Positions 8,588 to 16,746 of a DNA stretch of 58,495 nt are shown here, one piece after another. The notes beneath the pieces are model-generated. The model worked only from the letters and a program-made list of their open reading frames with translations. It was not told the DNA's origin and ran no database searches. The stretch's first letter is position 1. The number at the start of each line of letters is the position of its first letter. The stretch is from an uncultured Pelagibacteraceae bacterium (GTDB taxonomy: Bacteria; Pseudomonadota; Alphaproteobacteria; Pelagibacterales; Pelagibacteraceae): NCBI GenBank assembly GCA_902574525.1, contig CACGNQ010000005.1, positions 1 through 58,495 of the forward strand, given 5' to 3'. The position numbers were made by a program, and so were the translations under genes.

Positions 8588-9457
8588 ATGAAAATAAAAA
8601 TTTTGATACCAATTTACAATGATTGGCGATCTGTTAAAAAACTTTTAGAAAAAATTAATCATGAAGTAAAGGGTATGGATCACTCATTTTCCGTAACTTT
8701 AGTAAATGATGCATCTACAGAACAATTAACAGAAAATTTTTCTAATTTATCCAATTTAAATTCTATCGAAGTTATTAATCTAAAAAATAATGTTGGTCAC
8801 ACAAGATGTATCGCAACAGGTTTAAAGCATATAAATGAAAATCAACAATTTGATTATATTATTCCAATGGACGGAGATGGTGAAGATAGACCTGAAGAAA
8901 TTAAGTTGTTTGTAGAAAATTTTAATTATCATCCAAATAAAACAATTGTTGGAGAAAGAGTAAAAAGATCTGAAAATATTTTATTTAAAATATGTTATTT
9001 TTTTCACAAAATTTTAACCTATACTTTCACAGGACAATCAATCAAATTTGGAAATTATACTTGCCTAACAAAATCAACTATTGAAAAAATGTTGAGTGAT
9101 AAAGCAACATGGAGTAGTTTTTCGGGATCGTTAGCAAAGAACTGTAATGATAAAGCGACAATTTCCTCAGAAAGAGGAAAAAGATATTTTGGTCCTTCAA
9201 AAATGAGCTTTTTAAATCTTATAAAACATTCTCTAGCAATAATTGGAGTATTTAAATTTAGTGTTTTAGTTAGATCAATACTTTTTGTTTTAGTTTATAT
9301 GTTTCTAATATACCAAAAAATATCATTTATAATGATACTACCCGTAATATTTATTGGTATATTTCTAATCTCTACTTTTATAATTTCACAAAGAGGAAGT
9401 TTGGAAGAAATGAATAATTCACTATCCAATATTTTAATAATTGATAAGATTATATAA
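8588..9457 (+). CDS. Glycosyltransferase family 2, polyprenyl-phosphate type
   Basis: A 289-residue GT2 enzyme. The GT-A domain shows ILIPIYNDWRSV at the N-terminus, VNDAST, and PMDGDGEDRPEE where DxD-type residues bind the nucleotide-sugar metal. Two C-terminal hydrophobic segments (about residues 215-265) resemble the membrane tail of ArnC/DPM1-like synthases that load sugar onto undecaprenyl phosphate. It follows the 41-residue membrane protein by two bases and overlaps the dioxygenase gene by one base. With the upstream ArnT-like protein it forms a plausible donor-maker and transferase pair. The sugar is not predictable. Confidence 0.85.
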   Translation: MKIKILIPIYNDWRSVKKLLEKINHEVKGMDHSFSVTLVNDASTEQLTENFSNLSNLNSIEVINLKNNVGHTRCIATGLKHINENQQFDYIIPMDGDGEDRPEEIKLFVENFNYHPNKTIVGERVKRSENILFKICYFFHKILTYTFTGQSIKFGNYTCLTKSTIEKMLSDKATWSSFSGSLAKNCNDKATISSERGKRYFGPSKMSFLNLIKHSLAIIGVFKFSVLVRSILFVLVYMFLIYQKISFIMILPVIFIGIFLISTFIISQRGSLEEMNNSLSNILIIDKII

Positions 9458-10284
9458 TGAAAATTAACTTAATTTCTGGTGCATTAGGAGCTGAAATATC
9501 TGGTTTAGATTTAAAAGATTCTTCAGAAGAAAATTGGAATGTAATCAACCAGCTTCTTTTGGAACATAAAGTTCTTTTTTTTAGAAATCAAAATATTTCA
9601 GCAGAGGAGCAAATTAATTTCGCAAAACGGTTTGGACCTTTAGAAAAACATGTATATGTTAAAGGAAGAGATCAATACCCAGAAATAATTAGAATAATTA
9701 AAAAACCAGATGAAAAACAGCAGTGGGGGGAAACTTGGCACACAGATGTAAGTTATAATCCAAAACCTACTAAAGTAATCATTTTAAGATCAATCAAAAT
9801 TCCTCCTGTTGGTGGAGACACTATGTTTTCTAATATGGAGCTGGCTTATGAAACTTTAGATAATGATCTTAAAGAAAAAATTAAAGACAAGAAAGCAGTT
9901 CATAGTTCTCTTGGTGCTGCTGCATTTGTCGATGCTTACAAAGGTATGGAAGGTAATGGTAATTTAGATGAATATTCAAATATTCATCCAATTGTTAGAA
10001 CTCATCCAGAAACAGGTAAAAAAATCCTATATGTTAATTCTATGTATACAAAAAGAATTGAAGGTTTAGATGAAAGTGAAAGTAACAAATTATTAAAAGA
10101 ATTATTTGCTCAACAAGAAAGATTAGACCTAACTTGTAGATTTAAATGGACAGAAAATGCTGTTGCTATTTGGGATAATAGAAGTACACAGCATCAGGGC
10201 TTAACTGATTTCTTCCCGGGCCGAGGATTGGGACATGAAAGAGTTATGGATAGAATTGCTATAGAAGGCGATCAGCCAATATAA
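9457..10284 (+). CDS. TauD/TfdA-family 2-oxoglutarate dioxygenase
   Basis: A 275-residue non-heme iron dioxygenase. The iron site is visible as HTD in WGETWHTDVSY (residues 96-98) and the distal His in WDNRSTQHQG, with a following Arg for 2-oxoglutarate. The N-terminal SGALGAEISGLDL is typical of TauD-like enzymes, which hydroxylate taurine, other sulfonates or unrelated small acids. It overlaps the GT2 gene by one base and is followed 16 bases later by the ammonium transporter fusion. A true taurine role would need a transporter or sulfite handling nearby, neither of which is present here, so the substrate is open. Confidence 0.87.
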   Translation: MKINLISGALGAEISGLDLKDSSEENWNVINQLLLEHKVLFFRNQNISAEEQINFAKRFGPLEKHVYVKGRDQYPEIIRIIKKPDEKQQWGETWHTDVSYNPKPTKVIILRSIKIPPVGGDTMFSNMELAYETLDNDLKEKIKDKKAVHSSLGAAAFVDAYKGMEGNGNLDEYSNIHPIVRTHPETGKKILYVNSMYTKRIEGLDESESNKLLKELFAQQERLDLTCRFKWTENAVAIWDNRSTQHQGLTDFFPGRGLGHERVMDRIAIEGDQPI

Positions 10285-10300
10285 ATAATTAAATAAAGAT

Positions 10301-12415
10301 ATGTCCCAAGAAATAATAGACACACTAAAAAATAATATTGACACCTTGTGGGTAATTGATTGTGCAATTTTAGTTTTTATTATGCAAGCAGGTTTTATGT
10401 GTATGGAAACCGGTTTATCTAGATATAAAAATAGTATCAATGTTGCATTGAAAAATGCAGCAGACTTTGGCGTTTCCGTAGTTATTTTTTGGATTTTTGG
10501 ATTTGGTATTATGTTTGGTACCTCATATAACGGTTTTTTTGGTACCGATTTATTTTTCTTTAAAACAGAAAAAGCGGAATACATGACTTATTTTGTTTTC
10601 CAAGCAATGTTTGTTGCAACTGCCGCAACAATTATTTCTGGTGCTGTTGCAGAAAGAATGAAATTTAATGGATATTTGATTATGACAGTTTTAGCTACTG
10701 GAGTAATTTATCCTATTGTTGGCCATTGGGCCTGGTCTTCGAGTTATCTTACTGGTTCGGTTAAATCTTCAGGTTGGCTGTCAGATATAGGATTTGTAGA
10801 TTTTGCCGGCAGTACAATTGTACACTCAGTAGGAGGATGGATTGCCTTAGCAGCAGTTATTATATTGGGTCCAAGAATTGGTAAATATTCAGAGGCGAAT
10901 AAAGGCAAGTTTACTGGATCTAGTTTTCCTTTAGCAGTTTTGGGAACACTTATTTTATGGTTTGGTTGGTTTGGTTTTAATGGAGGAAGCAATGGGGCAA
11001 TGGATGAGGCAGTACCATTAATTTTAATTAATACATTTTTAGCAGCAGCATTTGGTTTGTTAACAGGTTTAACTATTTCTTACTTTAAATATAAAAAACC
11101 TGATCCTTTTTATATTATTTTAGGTCCATTAGCAGGATTGGTTGCAATTACAGCTGGATGTAATTCAATGTCATCAGTAATTTCAATTTTTGTCGGAATA
11201 ATAGGTTCAATAATTGCTATCATTGTAAATGAAACTTTGAATAAGTTTGAAATTGATGATGTTGTAGGTGCAGTTCCAGTTCATTTAGCTGCAGGTATTT
11301 GGGGAACTTTAGCGGTTGGTCTATTTTCAGATTTAACAATTTTAGATACTGGATTAGACAGATTTTCACAAATTAAAATTCAATTAATTGGCATTACATC
11401 AATCGGTTTATTTACGTTTATTTCATCTTACTTTGTTTTGAGTATAGTAAATAAATTTTATCCTCTACGGGTAAGTCCTGTACAAGAGGAGTTAGGATTA
11501 AATATTGCTGAGCACAATGCAGTTTCAGTTGAGCATGATCTAATTTCAATTTTAGACAAGCAGTCTGAGTCTGGAGATCTCAAAATCAGAGGTCCTCAAG
11601 ATCCATTTACAGCAGGTGGAGTAATTGGTCTTTATTATAACAAGTTAATGAGTAAGCTAGAGACAAGTGAAGAAGAGAAAAATAAGTGGCGTGCGAGAAT
11701 ATCCAAAGAAGTTAAGTTAGCAGTGAAGGTTCAAGAAAACTTTTTGCCAAAAAGAAATTTAGAAAATTATCCTGTAAAAGGTATAAATATAGCTGCAAGA
11801 GAGGTTTCAGGAGATTTTTTTAGTTTTTATCCTCATAACGATAATGTTTATTTCATTATTGCAGACGTAGCTGGCAAAGGAATACATGCAGGAATGGTTA
11901 TGGCTAAGGCATCAACTTTATTTGAAATAATGGCTAGAGATAAAGTTGATGTAGATGAAATTGCATTTCATATGAACAATGATTTATTTTATACTAAAAC
12001 GAGTGGAATGTTTGTAACTTCAATTATTGGAAATTATAATATTACTACTGGTGAAATAGTATGGGTAAACGCTGGTCATCAACCAGCGTTAGTAAGAGAT
12101 AAAAATGGAAATTTTGAAGAATATGAAAGTAAATCTCCTCCACTAGGTGTGATTGTGCAAAAAGCAAAATCAAGTTATTCTATTAATAGAATTAATTTAA
12201 ATAGTAACAGACTTTATGCATTTACAGATGGATTGTCTGAAAGTTTAGACGAAAATAATGAAGAAATCGGTATCGAAGGTTCAAAAAAAGTAATTAATAA
12301 TAATTTTAATAACAATATTAATGATGAATTAAATAATATTACAAAAGAAGTTACTACTTCGTCTAAAATTGAAAAATTAAGTGATGATTTAACTATAGTT
12401 GTTATAGGTAAATGA
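10301..12415 (+). CDS. Ammonium transporter fused to a SpoIIE/PP2C-type phosphatase
   Basis: A 704-residue two-part protein. Residues 1 to about 395 form an Amt/Mep/Rh channel domain with about eleven helices and both pore histidines (His175 in STIVHSVGG, His328 in VPVHLAAG). Residues about 475-704 form a SpoIIE/RsbU-type Ser/Thr phosphatase with metal residues in SGDFFSF, ADVAGKGIHAGM, FTDGLSES and the terminal SDDLT. A linker of about 80 residues ends with a helical stretch (EEEKNKWRARISKEVKLAVKV). The arrangement suggests ammonium passing or binding at the channel controls dephosphorylation of a cytoplasmic partner. It overlaps the following secreted-protein gene by four bases. No anti-sigma partner lies nearby. 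Confidence 0.9.
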   Translation: MSQEIIDTLKNNIDTLWVIDCAILVFIMQAGFMCMETGLSRYKNSINVALKNAADFGVSVVIFWIFGFGIMFGTSYNGFFGTDLFFFKTEKAEYMTYFVFQAMFVATAATIISGAVAERMKFNGYLIMTVLATGVIYPIVGHWAWSSSYLTGSVKSSGWLSDIGFVDFAGSTIVHSVGGWIALAAVIILGPRIGKYSEANKGKFTGSSFPLAVLGTLILWFGWFGFNGGSNGAMDEAVPLILINTFLAAAFGLLTGLTISYFKYKKPDPFYIILGPLAGLVAITAGCNSMSSVISIFVGIIGSIIAIIVNETLNKFEIDDVVGAVPVHLAAGIWGTLAVGLFSDLTILDTGLDRFSQIKIQLIGITSIGLFTFISSYFVLSIVNKFYPLRVSPVQEELGLNIAEHNAVSVEHDLISILDKQSESGDLKIRGPQDPFTAGGVIGLYYNKLMSKLETSEEEKNKWRARISKEVKLAVKVQENFLPKRNLENYPVKGINIAAREVSGDFFSFYPHNDNVYFIIADVAGKGIHAGMVMAKASTLFEIMARDKVDVDEIAFHMNNDLFYTKTSGMFVTSIIGNYNITTGEIVWVNAGHQPALVRDKNGNFEEYESKSPPLGVIVQKAKSSYSINRINLNSNRLYAFTDGLSESLDENNEEIGIEGSKKVINNNFNNNINDELNNITKEVTTSSKIEKLSDDLTIVVIGK

Positions 12416-13248
12416 AAAAAATTTTTTACTTTCTATTTTCAATCTTTATATTTTTTTCAAATTTATGTTTTGCAGATCAACACAAAACTAAATTTAAAGA
12501 TATAAAAGGTTATAAGAAGCAATTTTTATCTTTAGCGTATAAAAAAACTAACAGAATTAAGGAAGTAAAAAAAAGTGATGGCTTCCCCGTATATGAAGGA
12601 AAGACAAGTATTCAAGTTACAGTAAATAGAGAAGATGCTGGATGTGGAAAAGGAAAATCTGCCAAATTACAAATTGGATGTGATGGCAAAGGAAATAGGA
12701 GCAGGCAAGAAGTTCACCTTGGTGATCTTAGATTAAAAAATAAAGAACATATTTATGAATATGCAGTTTATTTTGATGAAGATTATCAAAGTTTAGAAAA
12801 GGGTGCAGTTGTTGTAATTGGTCAAATGCATACAGACAATAAAGCTAAAGGTTGTCATAACTGCTGTCATTTTTGGGCTCAAGATACAAAGTATAAAGGT
12901 GAAAATTATTACACTTGGGTTAGTAAATCAGCATACTCTTCCAACCCGGTAATAATTGGCAAGATTGATGATTTAAAAGGTAAATGGACTCATTTGAAAT
13001 TTCATGTTCTCTGGAAGCTAGACGAGACTGGAAGATTTAAAATATATAAAAATAATGAAGTTATTGCTGACTTAAAAAACATTAAAACACTAGCTGATAC
13101 CTGCACAGGTGGTTATATGAAATTTGGAATATATAGACATAGAACAATTGGTTATTGGAATTCTGATTGGGAAAGTCTTCAAGATCAAAGAATTTATTTG
13201 GATAGTATAGTTCTTAGAAAACCCAAAAAGGAAGAGAAATTTAAATAG
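12412..13248 (+). CDS. Secreted polysaccharide lyase-like protein
   Basis: A 278-residue protein with a signal peptide (hydrophobic core then CFA-DQ near residue 21). The mature part shows YEYAVYFDEDY, VVVIGQMHTD, CHNCCHFWAQD, WTHLKFHVLW and a late MKFGIYRH, resembling the jelly-roll PF14099 polysaccharide-lyase family of heparinase-like folds. I assign the family by pattern only. Several Cys (CHNCC, CGKGKSAKLQIGC) could form disulfides or a metal site. It is translationally coupled (ATGA) to the ammonium transporter fusion, so the two may share a nutritional role, for example nitrogen-containing glycans. Convergent with umuC, six bases apart. Confidence 0.6.
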   Translation: MKKIFYFLFSIFIFFSNLCFADQHKTKFKDIKGYKKQFLSLAYKKTNRIKEVKKSDGFPVYEGKTSIQVTVNREDAGCGKGKSAKLQIGCDGKGNRSRQEVHLGDLRLKNKEHIYEYAVYFDEDYQSLEKGAVVVIGQMHTDNKAKGCHNCCHFWAQDTKYKGENYYTWVSKSAYSSNPVIIGKIDDLKGKWTHLKFHVLWKLDETGRFKIYKNNEVIADLKNIKTLADTCTGGYMKFGIYRHRTIGYWNSDWESLQDQRIYLDSIVLRKPKKEEKFK

Positions 13249-13254
13249 CGATGC

Positions 13255-14532
13255 TCAGGCTTTTATCTTAGGTAAAGAATAAAAGTCAGCTGTATCAATT
13301 TTGGATGAATGTTCTCTTCTCATATTCCATTTTTTGTAAACACCTGCGCTTGCAAGACTTAATGTAGATCTTCCATAACGGTAATTTGTATTATCCATTG
13401 ATCTCATCAATCTATTTATTTTTTCATCTTTTTCAGATGAGAACAAATTTTCTTTTTGATTTTCATTTGATAGCCCCGTTAACATTACTCCTGCTTTTTG
13501 GTATCGACAACCATGTCTAAAAATATCTTCTAATATTGAAACTGCAGCTGTAACAGTTTCAATACTATTATTTGTTGCTATTGGAAAATCAATTGTTTTT
13601 GAATTTGAATAGTAACCAAAGTTTTTTTGGAAGGGACTTGTTCTAACAAAAACTGTTATTGCTTTCGCAACTAAATTTTCTGATCTAATTTTCTCAGATG
13701 CATTTAAACAATAACTTGCAACTGCTTCTTTTAATTCTTGGAAATGTTCAACTCTTTTTCCAAATGAACGAGACACAACACAACTTTTTCTCTTTGATTG
13801 CGTTGTTTCTAAATCAATACAAGGTATACCTCTAAGCTCCATGGCTGTTCTTGAACTTAAAACATTTGAACATTTTTTAATCCATGTATTTGATTTATTT
13901 TTTAATTGCTTGGCGTTATAAACTCCATGTTTTTGATAAAATTTAGTTAACTGTCTTCCAACTCCCCACACATCATTTATTTCAATTTTTTCTAATATCG
14001 GATCAAGATTTTCAATGCCAATTAAACTTGTAACACCGGATAGTTTTTTCTTTGCGATATGATTTGCAATTTTACTTAAAGTTTTTGTTTTTGCTATACC
14101 GATACTTGTTGGTATCCCCGTCCACTGTAAAACAGTATTTCTGATTTCCTTACCAACTTTTTCAACTTCTTGATCAGAAAAGTTTGATAAATCCATAAAC
14201 GCTTCATCAATTGAATAAACCTCTATATCAGAGTTAAATCTTTTTAGAGTTCTCATTACTCTTCTTGATAAATCACCGTATAAAGAGTAATTTGATGAAA
14301 ATACATTTACTTTATTTTTAATAATTATATCTTTTGCTTTAAAATAAGGTTCGCCCATTTTAATGCCTAAAGCTTTTGCTTCATTAGATCTTGAAATTAT
14401 ACAACCGTCATTATTAGACAAAACTACAACCGGTTTTTTTCTTATTTTTGGGTTAAATAATCTTTCGCAAGAAACATAGAAAGAATTACAATCTATTAAT
14501 GCAATTTTTTTAGTATACTGAGTGGATGACAT
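13255..14532 (-). CDS. umuC: DNA polymerase V catalytic subunit UmuC
   Basis: A 425-residue Y-family polymerase, standard UmuC length. The palm motifs are clear: [14 protein letters not shown] near the N-terminus and [12 protein letters not shown] with the catalytic acidic pair. A helix-hairpin-helix region ([14 protein letters not shown]) and the little-finger domain follow. It performs error-prone translesion synthesis with processed UmuD. The first 23 bases overlap the end of umuD in another frame, so the two are one operon under the SOS box at 14913-14927. Confidence 0.96.
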   Translation of the reverse strand: MSSTQYTKKIALIDCNSFYVSCERLFNPKIRKKPVVVLSNNDGCIISRSNEAKALGIKMGEPYFKAKDIIIKNKVNVFSSNYSLYGDLSRRVMRTLKRFNSDIEVYSIDEAFMDLSNFSDQEVEKVGKEIRNTVLQWTGIPTSIGIAKTKTLSKIANHIAKKKLSGVTSLIGIENLDPILEKIEINDVWGVGRQLTKFYQKHGVYNAKQLKNKSNTWIKKCSNVLSSRTAMELRGIPCIDLETTQSKRKSCVVSRSFGKRVEHFQELKEAVASYCLNASEKIRSENLVAKAITVFVRTSPFQKNFGYYSNSKTIDFPIATNNSIETVTAAVSILEDIFRHGCRYQKAGVMLTGLSNENQKENLFSSEKDEKINRLMRSMDNTNYRYGRSTLSLASAGVYKKWNMRREHSSKIDTADFYSLPKIKA

Positions 14533-14905
14533 AAGTTACAACTCCCCAAATAAAAATATCTTCTTCTTCGTTGATTAAAATTCTATCTTTAAAATCTTTA
14601 GATCCTGAGGTTAAAAATTTTTTATCTCTTTCTTGCACAAAGCTTTTAACCACTAATTCGTCATGAACATTTGCAATTACAGTTGAGAAATTTCTAGGTG
14701 TCAAACTTTTATCAACAACTAATATATCCCCATCATTGATTCCAACATCAGTCATTGACTTTCCTTGAACCCTGATCACAAAGGTTGCTGGAACATTCTT
14801 AATTAAGTGAACGTTTAGATCTATATCTTCCTCTATGTAATCAGTTGCTGGAGACGGAAAACCAGCTCCTGCTTTGTGTAAATAATAAGGTATAGTCAGC
14901 TTCAT
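14510..14905 (-). CDS. umuD: UmuD, self-cleaving S24 peptidase-fold subunit of Pol V
   Basis: Starting at the ATG at 14905 the product is 131 residues, close to the usual 139. A longer frame begins at 14992, but that would place the SOS box inside the gene, so it is rejected. Sequence features are the cleavage site AG within KAGAGFPSP (residues 14-15), the nucleophile Ser50 (GKSMTD) and the general base Lys87 (LVVKSF), and the GDILVVDKS strand. RecA filaments trigger self-cleavage to UmuD', which activates UmuC. Overlaps umuC by 23 bases. Confidence 0.94.
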   Translation of the reverse strand: MKLTIPYYLHKAGAGFPSPATDYIEEDIDLNVHLIKNVPATFVIRVQGKSMTDVGINDGDILVVDKSLTPRNFSTVIANVHDELVVKSFVQERDKKFLTSGSKDFKDRILINEEEDIFIWGVVTYVIHSVY

Positions 14906-14912
14906 AATAAAT

Positions 14913-14927
14913 GTTCCTATTTTGTTC
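14913..14927. promoter_or_regulatory. SOS (LexA) box upstream of umuD
   Basis: On the plus strand GTTC at 14913-14916 and GTTC at 14924-14927 are separated by seven bases, so the minus strand reads GAACAAAATAGGAAC. This is the exact GAAC-N7-GAAC direct-repeat LexA site of Alphaproteobacteria. It ends eight bases before the umuD start codon, where bound LexA would block transcription. Confidence 0.85.
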
Positions 14928-14984
14928 TTATTAGTACAACACTTATTCAATGGTGTCAAATAGGTTGTATTTTGAGTCTGGAAC

Positions 14985-15005
14985 TGAATCAAAAGTGAAT
15001 CAAAA
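14985..15005. repeat. Ten-base direct repeat in the umuD/GFA intergenic region
   Basis: TGAATCAAAA occurs at 14985-14994 and again at 14996-15005, one base apart, giving an 11-base period that places both copies on about the same helix face. The rest of the 173-base gap between umuD and the GFA-family gene holds the SOS box and no other visible gene. Confidence 0.4.
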
Positions 15006-15078
15006 CGTGAACATCCAAACTACATTTTGTTGGATTGTGGATAACTTAGACAAGGGATAGATTGCTTAGATAAAAATT

Positions 15079-15450
15079 ATGGAAAAACTGAATTGTCATT
15101 GTGGTCAAATCGAAATCGAAGTGAATTTAACTAAAGGCTTAGAAGATCTTTATAGATGTAATTGTTCTATGTGTAAAAGAAAGGGAGCAATAAGTACTGT
15201 GATTGATAAAAAAGATTTGAAGGTGACAAAAGGGGAAGAGTTATTAAAATTTTATCAATTTAAGACAAATGTTGCAAAACATTATTTTTGTACTAATTGT
15301 GGAATATACACTCACAATCAAAGAAGAGCAGATCCTAATACATATGGTATAAATGTAGGATGTTTAAATGGAGTAACTGAAGATGAGTTATTTAAATTTA
15401 AAGTAAGAATAAATGATGGACATAATCATATATTAGATAGGAAAAAATAA
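15079..15450 (+). CDS. GFA/CENP-V family zinc protein, copy 1
   Basis: A 123-residue member of the GFA family (glutathione-dependent formaldehyde-activating enzyme and relatives). Zinc-binding cysteines appear as CHC (residues 6-8), CNCSMC and CTNCG, in the family order. Members bind zinc and glutathione, but most have no proven reaction, so formaldehyde handling is only a possibility. The next gene encodes a clear paralogue and overlaps its stop by one base (TAATG), indicating tandem duplication within an operon. Confidence 0.85.
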   Translation: MEKLNCHCGQIEIEVNLTKGLEDLYRCNCSMCKRKGAISTVIDKKDLKVTKGEELLKFYQFKTNVAKHYFCTNCGIYTHNQRRADPNTYGINVGCLNGVTEDELFKFKVRINDGHNHILDRKK

Positions 15451-15818
15451 TGATAAAAAAATTAAAATGCCACTGTGGAAATGTTGAAGCTGAAGTAAAT
15501 ATTCCAGACAATGGAATTGAAAAAATAATGAGGTGCAATTGTTCTATCTGTAAAAAAAAGGGATATGTAATTGGAGTATTGGGTGAAAATGATTTTAAAT
15601 TAACTAAAGGAGAAGATTCTTTAAAACTTTATCAATTTTATACTAATACTGCTAAACATTATTTTTGCATGAACTGCGGAATTCATACACATAATAGACC
15701 AAGAATAAATCCGAAAATTTATGGAATAAATGTTGCTTGTATAGATGATATCGATGTTTTTCAATTTAAAGATATTTTAGTTAATAACGGTCGTAATCAT
15801 CCTTTAGATAAAAAATAA
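15450..15818 (+). CDS. GFA/CENP-V family zinc protein, copy 2
   Basis: A 122-residue paralogue of the preceding protein, sharing CHCG at the N-terminus, RCNCSICKKKG, HYFCMNCGIHTHN and the C-terminal pattern NxGRNHPLDKK against NDGHNHILDRKK. All likely zinc cysteines are kept in both copies, which argues that both are functional. The start codon overlaps the previous stop by one base, and the gene ends one base before the kinase-like gene. The substrate is unknown. Confidence 0.85.
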   Translation: MIKKLKCHCGNVEAEVNIPDNGIEKIMRCNCSICKKKGYVIGVLGENDFKLTKGEDSLKLYQFYTNTAKHYFCMNCGIHTHNRPRINPKIYGINVACIDDIDVFQFKDILVNNGRNHPLDKK

Positions 15819-15819
15819 A

Positions 15820-16746
15820 ATGTCCCAAATTTCTGCATGTTTAAATAAAGTCAAAAAACCTTGTTATAGTTTTATATCAACTCAGGAAATCTCTAGCGAA
15901 AAATTTAAAAATAAAGATAAAATGTTAAGGTCTTTCCTTATACCAGTTTGTTTTTGGATGGCTAAAAAAGTGAAAAAAAACAAAACTATGATTGTTGGTT
16001 TATCGGGGGGTCAAGGAACAGGGAAAACAACAATTTCGTCTATTATTAAAATAATACTAGAAAAGTACTTCAAATTGAATGTATTTAAAATTTCGATTGA
16101 CGATTTTTATAAAACACGAAAAGAAAGAATTATTTTGTCTAAAAAAGTCCACCCATTGTTAAAAACTAGAGGAGTTCCAGGAACTCATGATATTGATATG
16201 ATGTTAAATTTATTTAGAAAAGTGAAAGCAAAAAAAGTTAAAGCCTTAACTTTGCCAAAGTTTGATAAATCAGTCGATGATAGAGTTTCAAAAGATAGGT
16301 GGTATAAAATCAAATCAAAACCAGATATTGTAATATTTGAAGGTTGGTGTGTTGGGGCAAAATCACAAAGCAAAAAACAACTTATAAAACCAATCAATTC
16401 TTTAGAAAGATTAAATGATCAATCTATGAAATGGAGAAAATACGTAAATTTAAACCTCAAAAACAAGTATAAAAAGTTTCATAGCATGATGGATTGCTTA
16501 TTGTATTTGAAAGCAGAAAATTTTGCTTTATTAAGGAAGTGGAGATTGGTCCAAGAGAAAAAACTTAAAATTACAAATAAAAATAAAAAAAATTTGAAAG
16601 TAATGAATAAACAAGAAGTATTAAATTTTATGATGACATATCAAAGAATTACTGAACATATGTTTAAAACTGCAACAAAATACTCATCAATTGTGATGTC
16701 ATTAAATGGACATCATCAAATTACAAAACTCAAATATAATAAATGA
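15820..16746 (+). CDS. P-loop kinase, D-glycerate 3-kinase-like
   Basis: A 308-residue P-loop kinase. The Walker A is VGLSGGQGTGKTT near residue 62. The segments ISIDDFYKTRKER, VHPLLKTRGVPGTHDIDM, LPKFDKSVDDR and IVIFEGWCVGA match the GLYK-type glycerate 3-kinase family of plants, cyanobacteria and some proteobacteria. Such enzymes phosphorylate D-glycerate to 3-phosphoglycerate, closing photorespiration-like or glycolate routes. Its last four bases overlap the start of tolC. Uridine-kinase-like relatives share the fold, but the RGVPGTHD motif favours glycerate kinase. Confidence 0.8.
   Translation: MSQISACLNKVKKPCYSFISTQEISSEKFKNKDKMLRSFLIPVCFWMAKKVKKNKTMIVGLSGGQGTGKTTISSIIKIILEKYFKLNVFKISIDDFYKTRKERIILSKKVHPLLKTRGVPGTHDIDMMLNLFRKVKAKKVKALTLPKFDKSVDDRVSKDRWYKIKSKPDIVIFEGWCVGAKSQSKKQLIKPINSLERLNDQSMKWRKYVNLNLKNKYKKFHSMMDCLLYLKAENFALLRKWRLVQEKKLKITNKNKKNLKVMNKQEVLNFMMTYQRITEHMFKTATKYSSIVMSLNGHHQITKLKYNK

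Noticed and set aside
9457..10284. Dioxygenase named as taurine dioxygenase TauD
   Set aside because: Only the family motifs are clear; no taurine transport or sulfite genes are next to it.
10744..10992. 82-codon minus-strand frame inside the ammonium transporter
   Set aside because: It is antisense to Amt helices; no ribosome site or recognisable domain.
14906..14992. Longer UmuD N-terminus from 14992
   Set aside because: It would place the SOS box inside the coding region and add 29 residues not found in UmuD; the ATG at 14905 fits the family.
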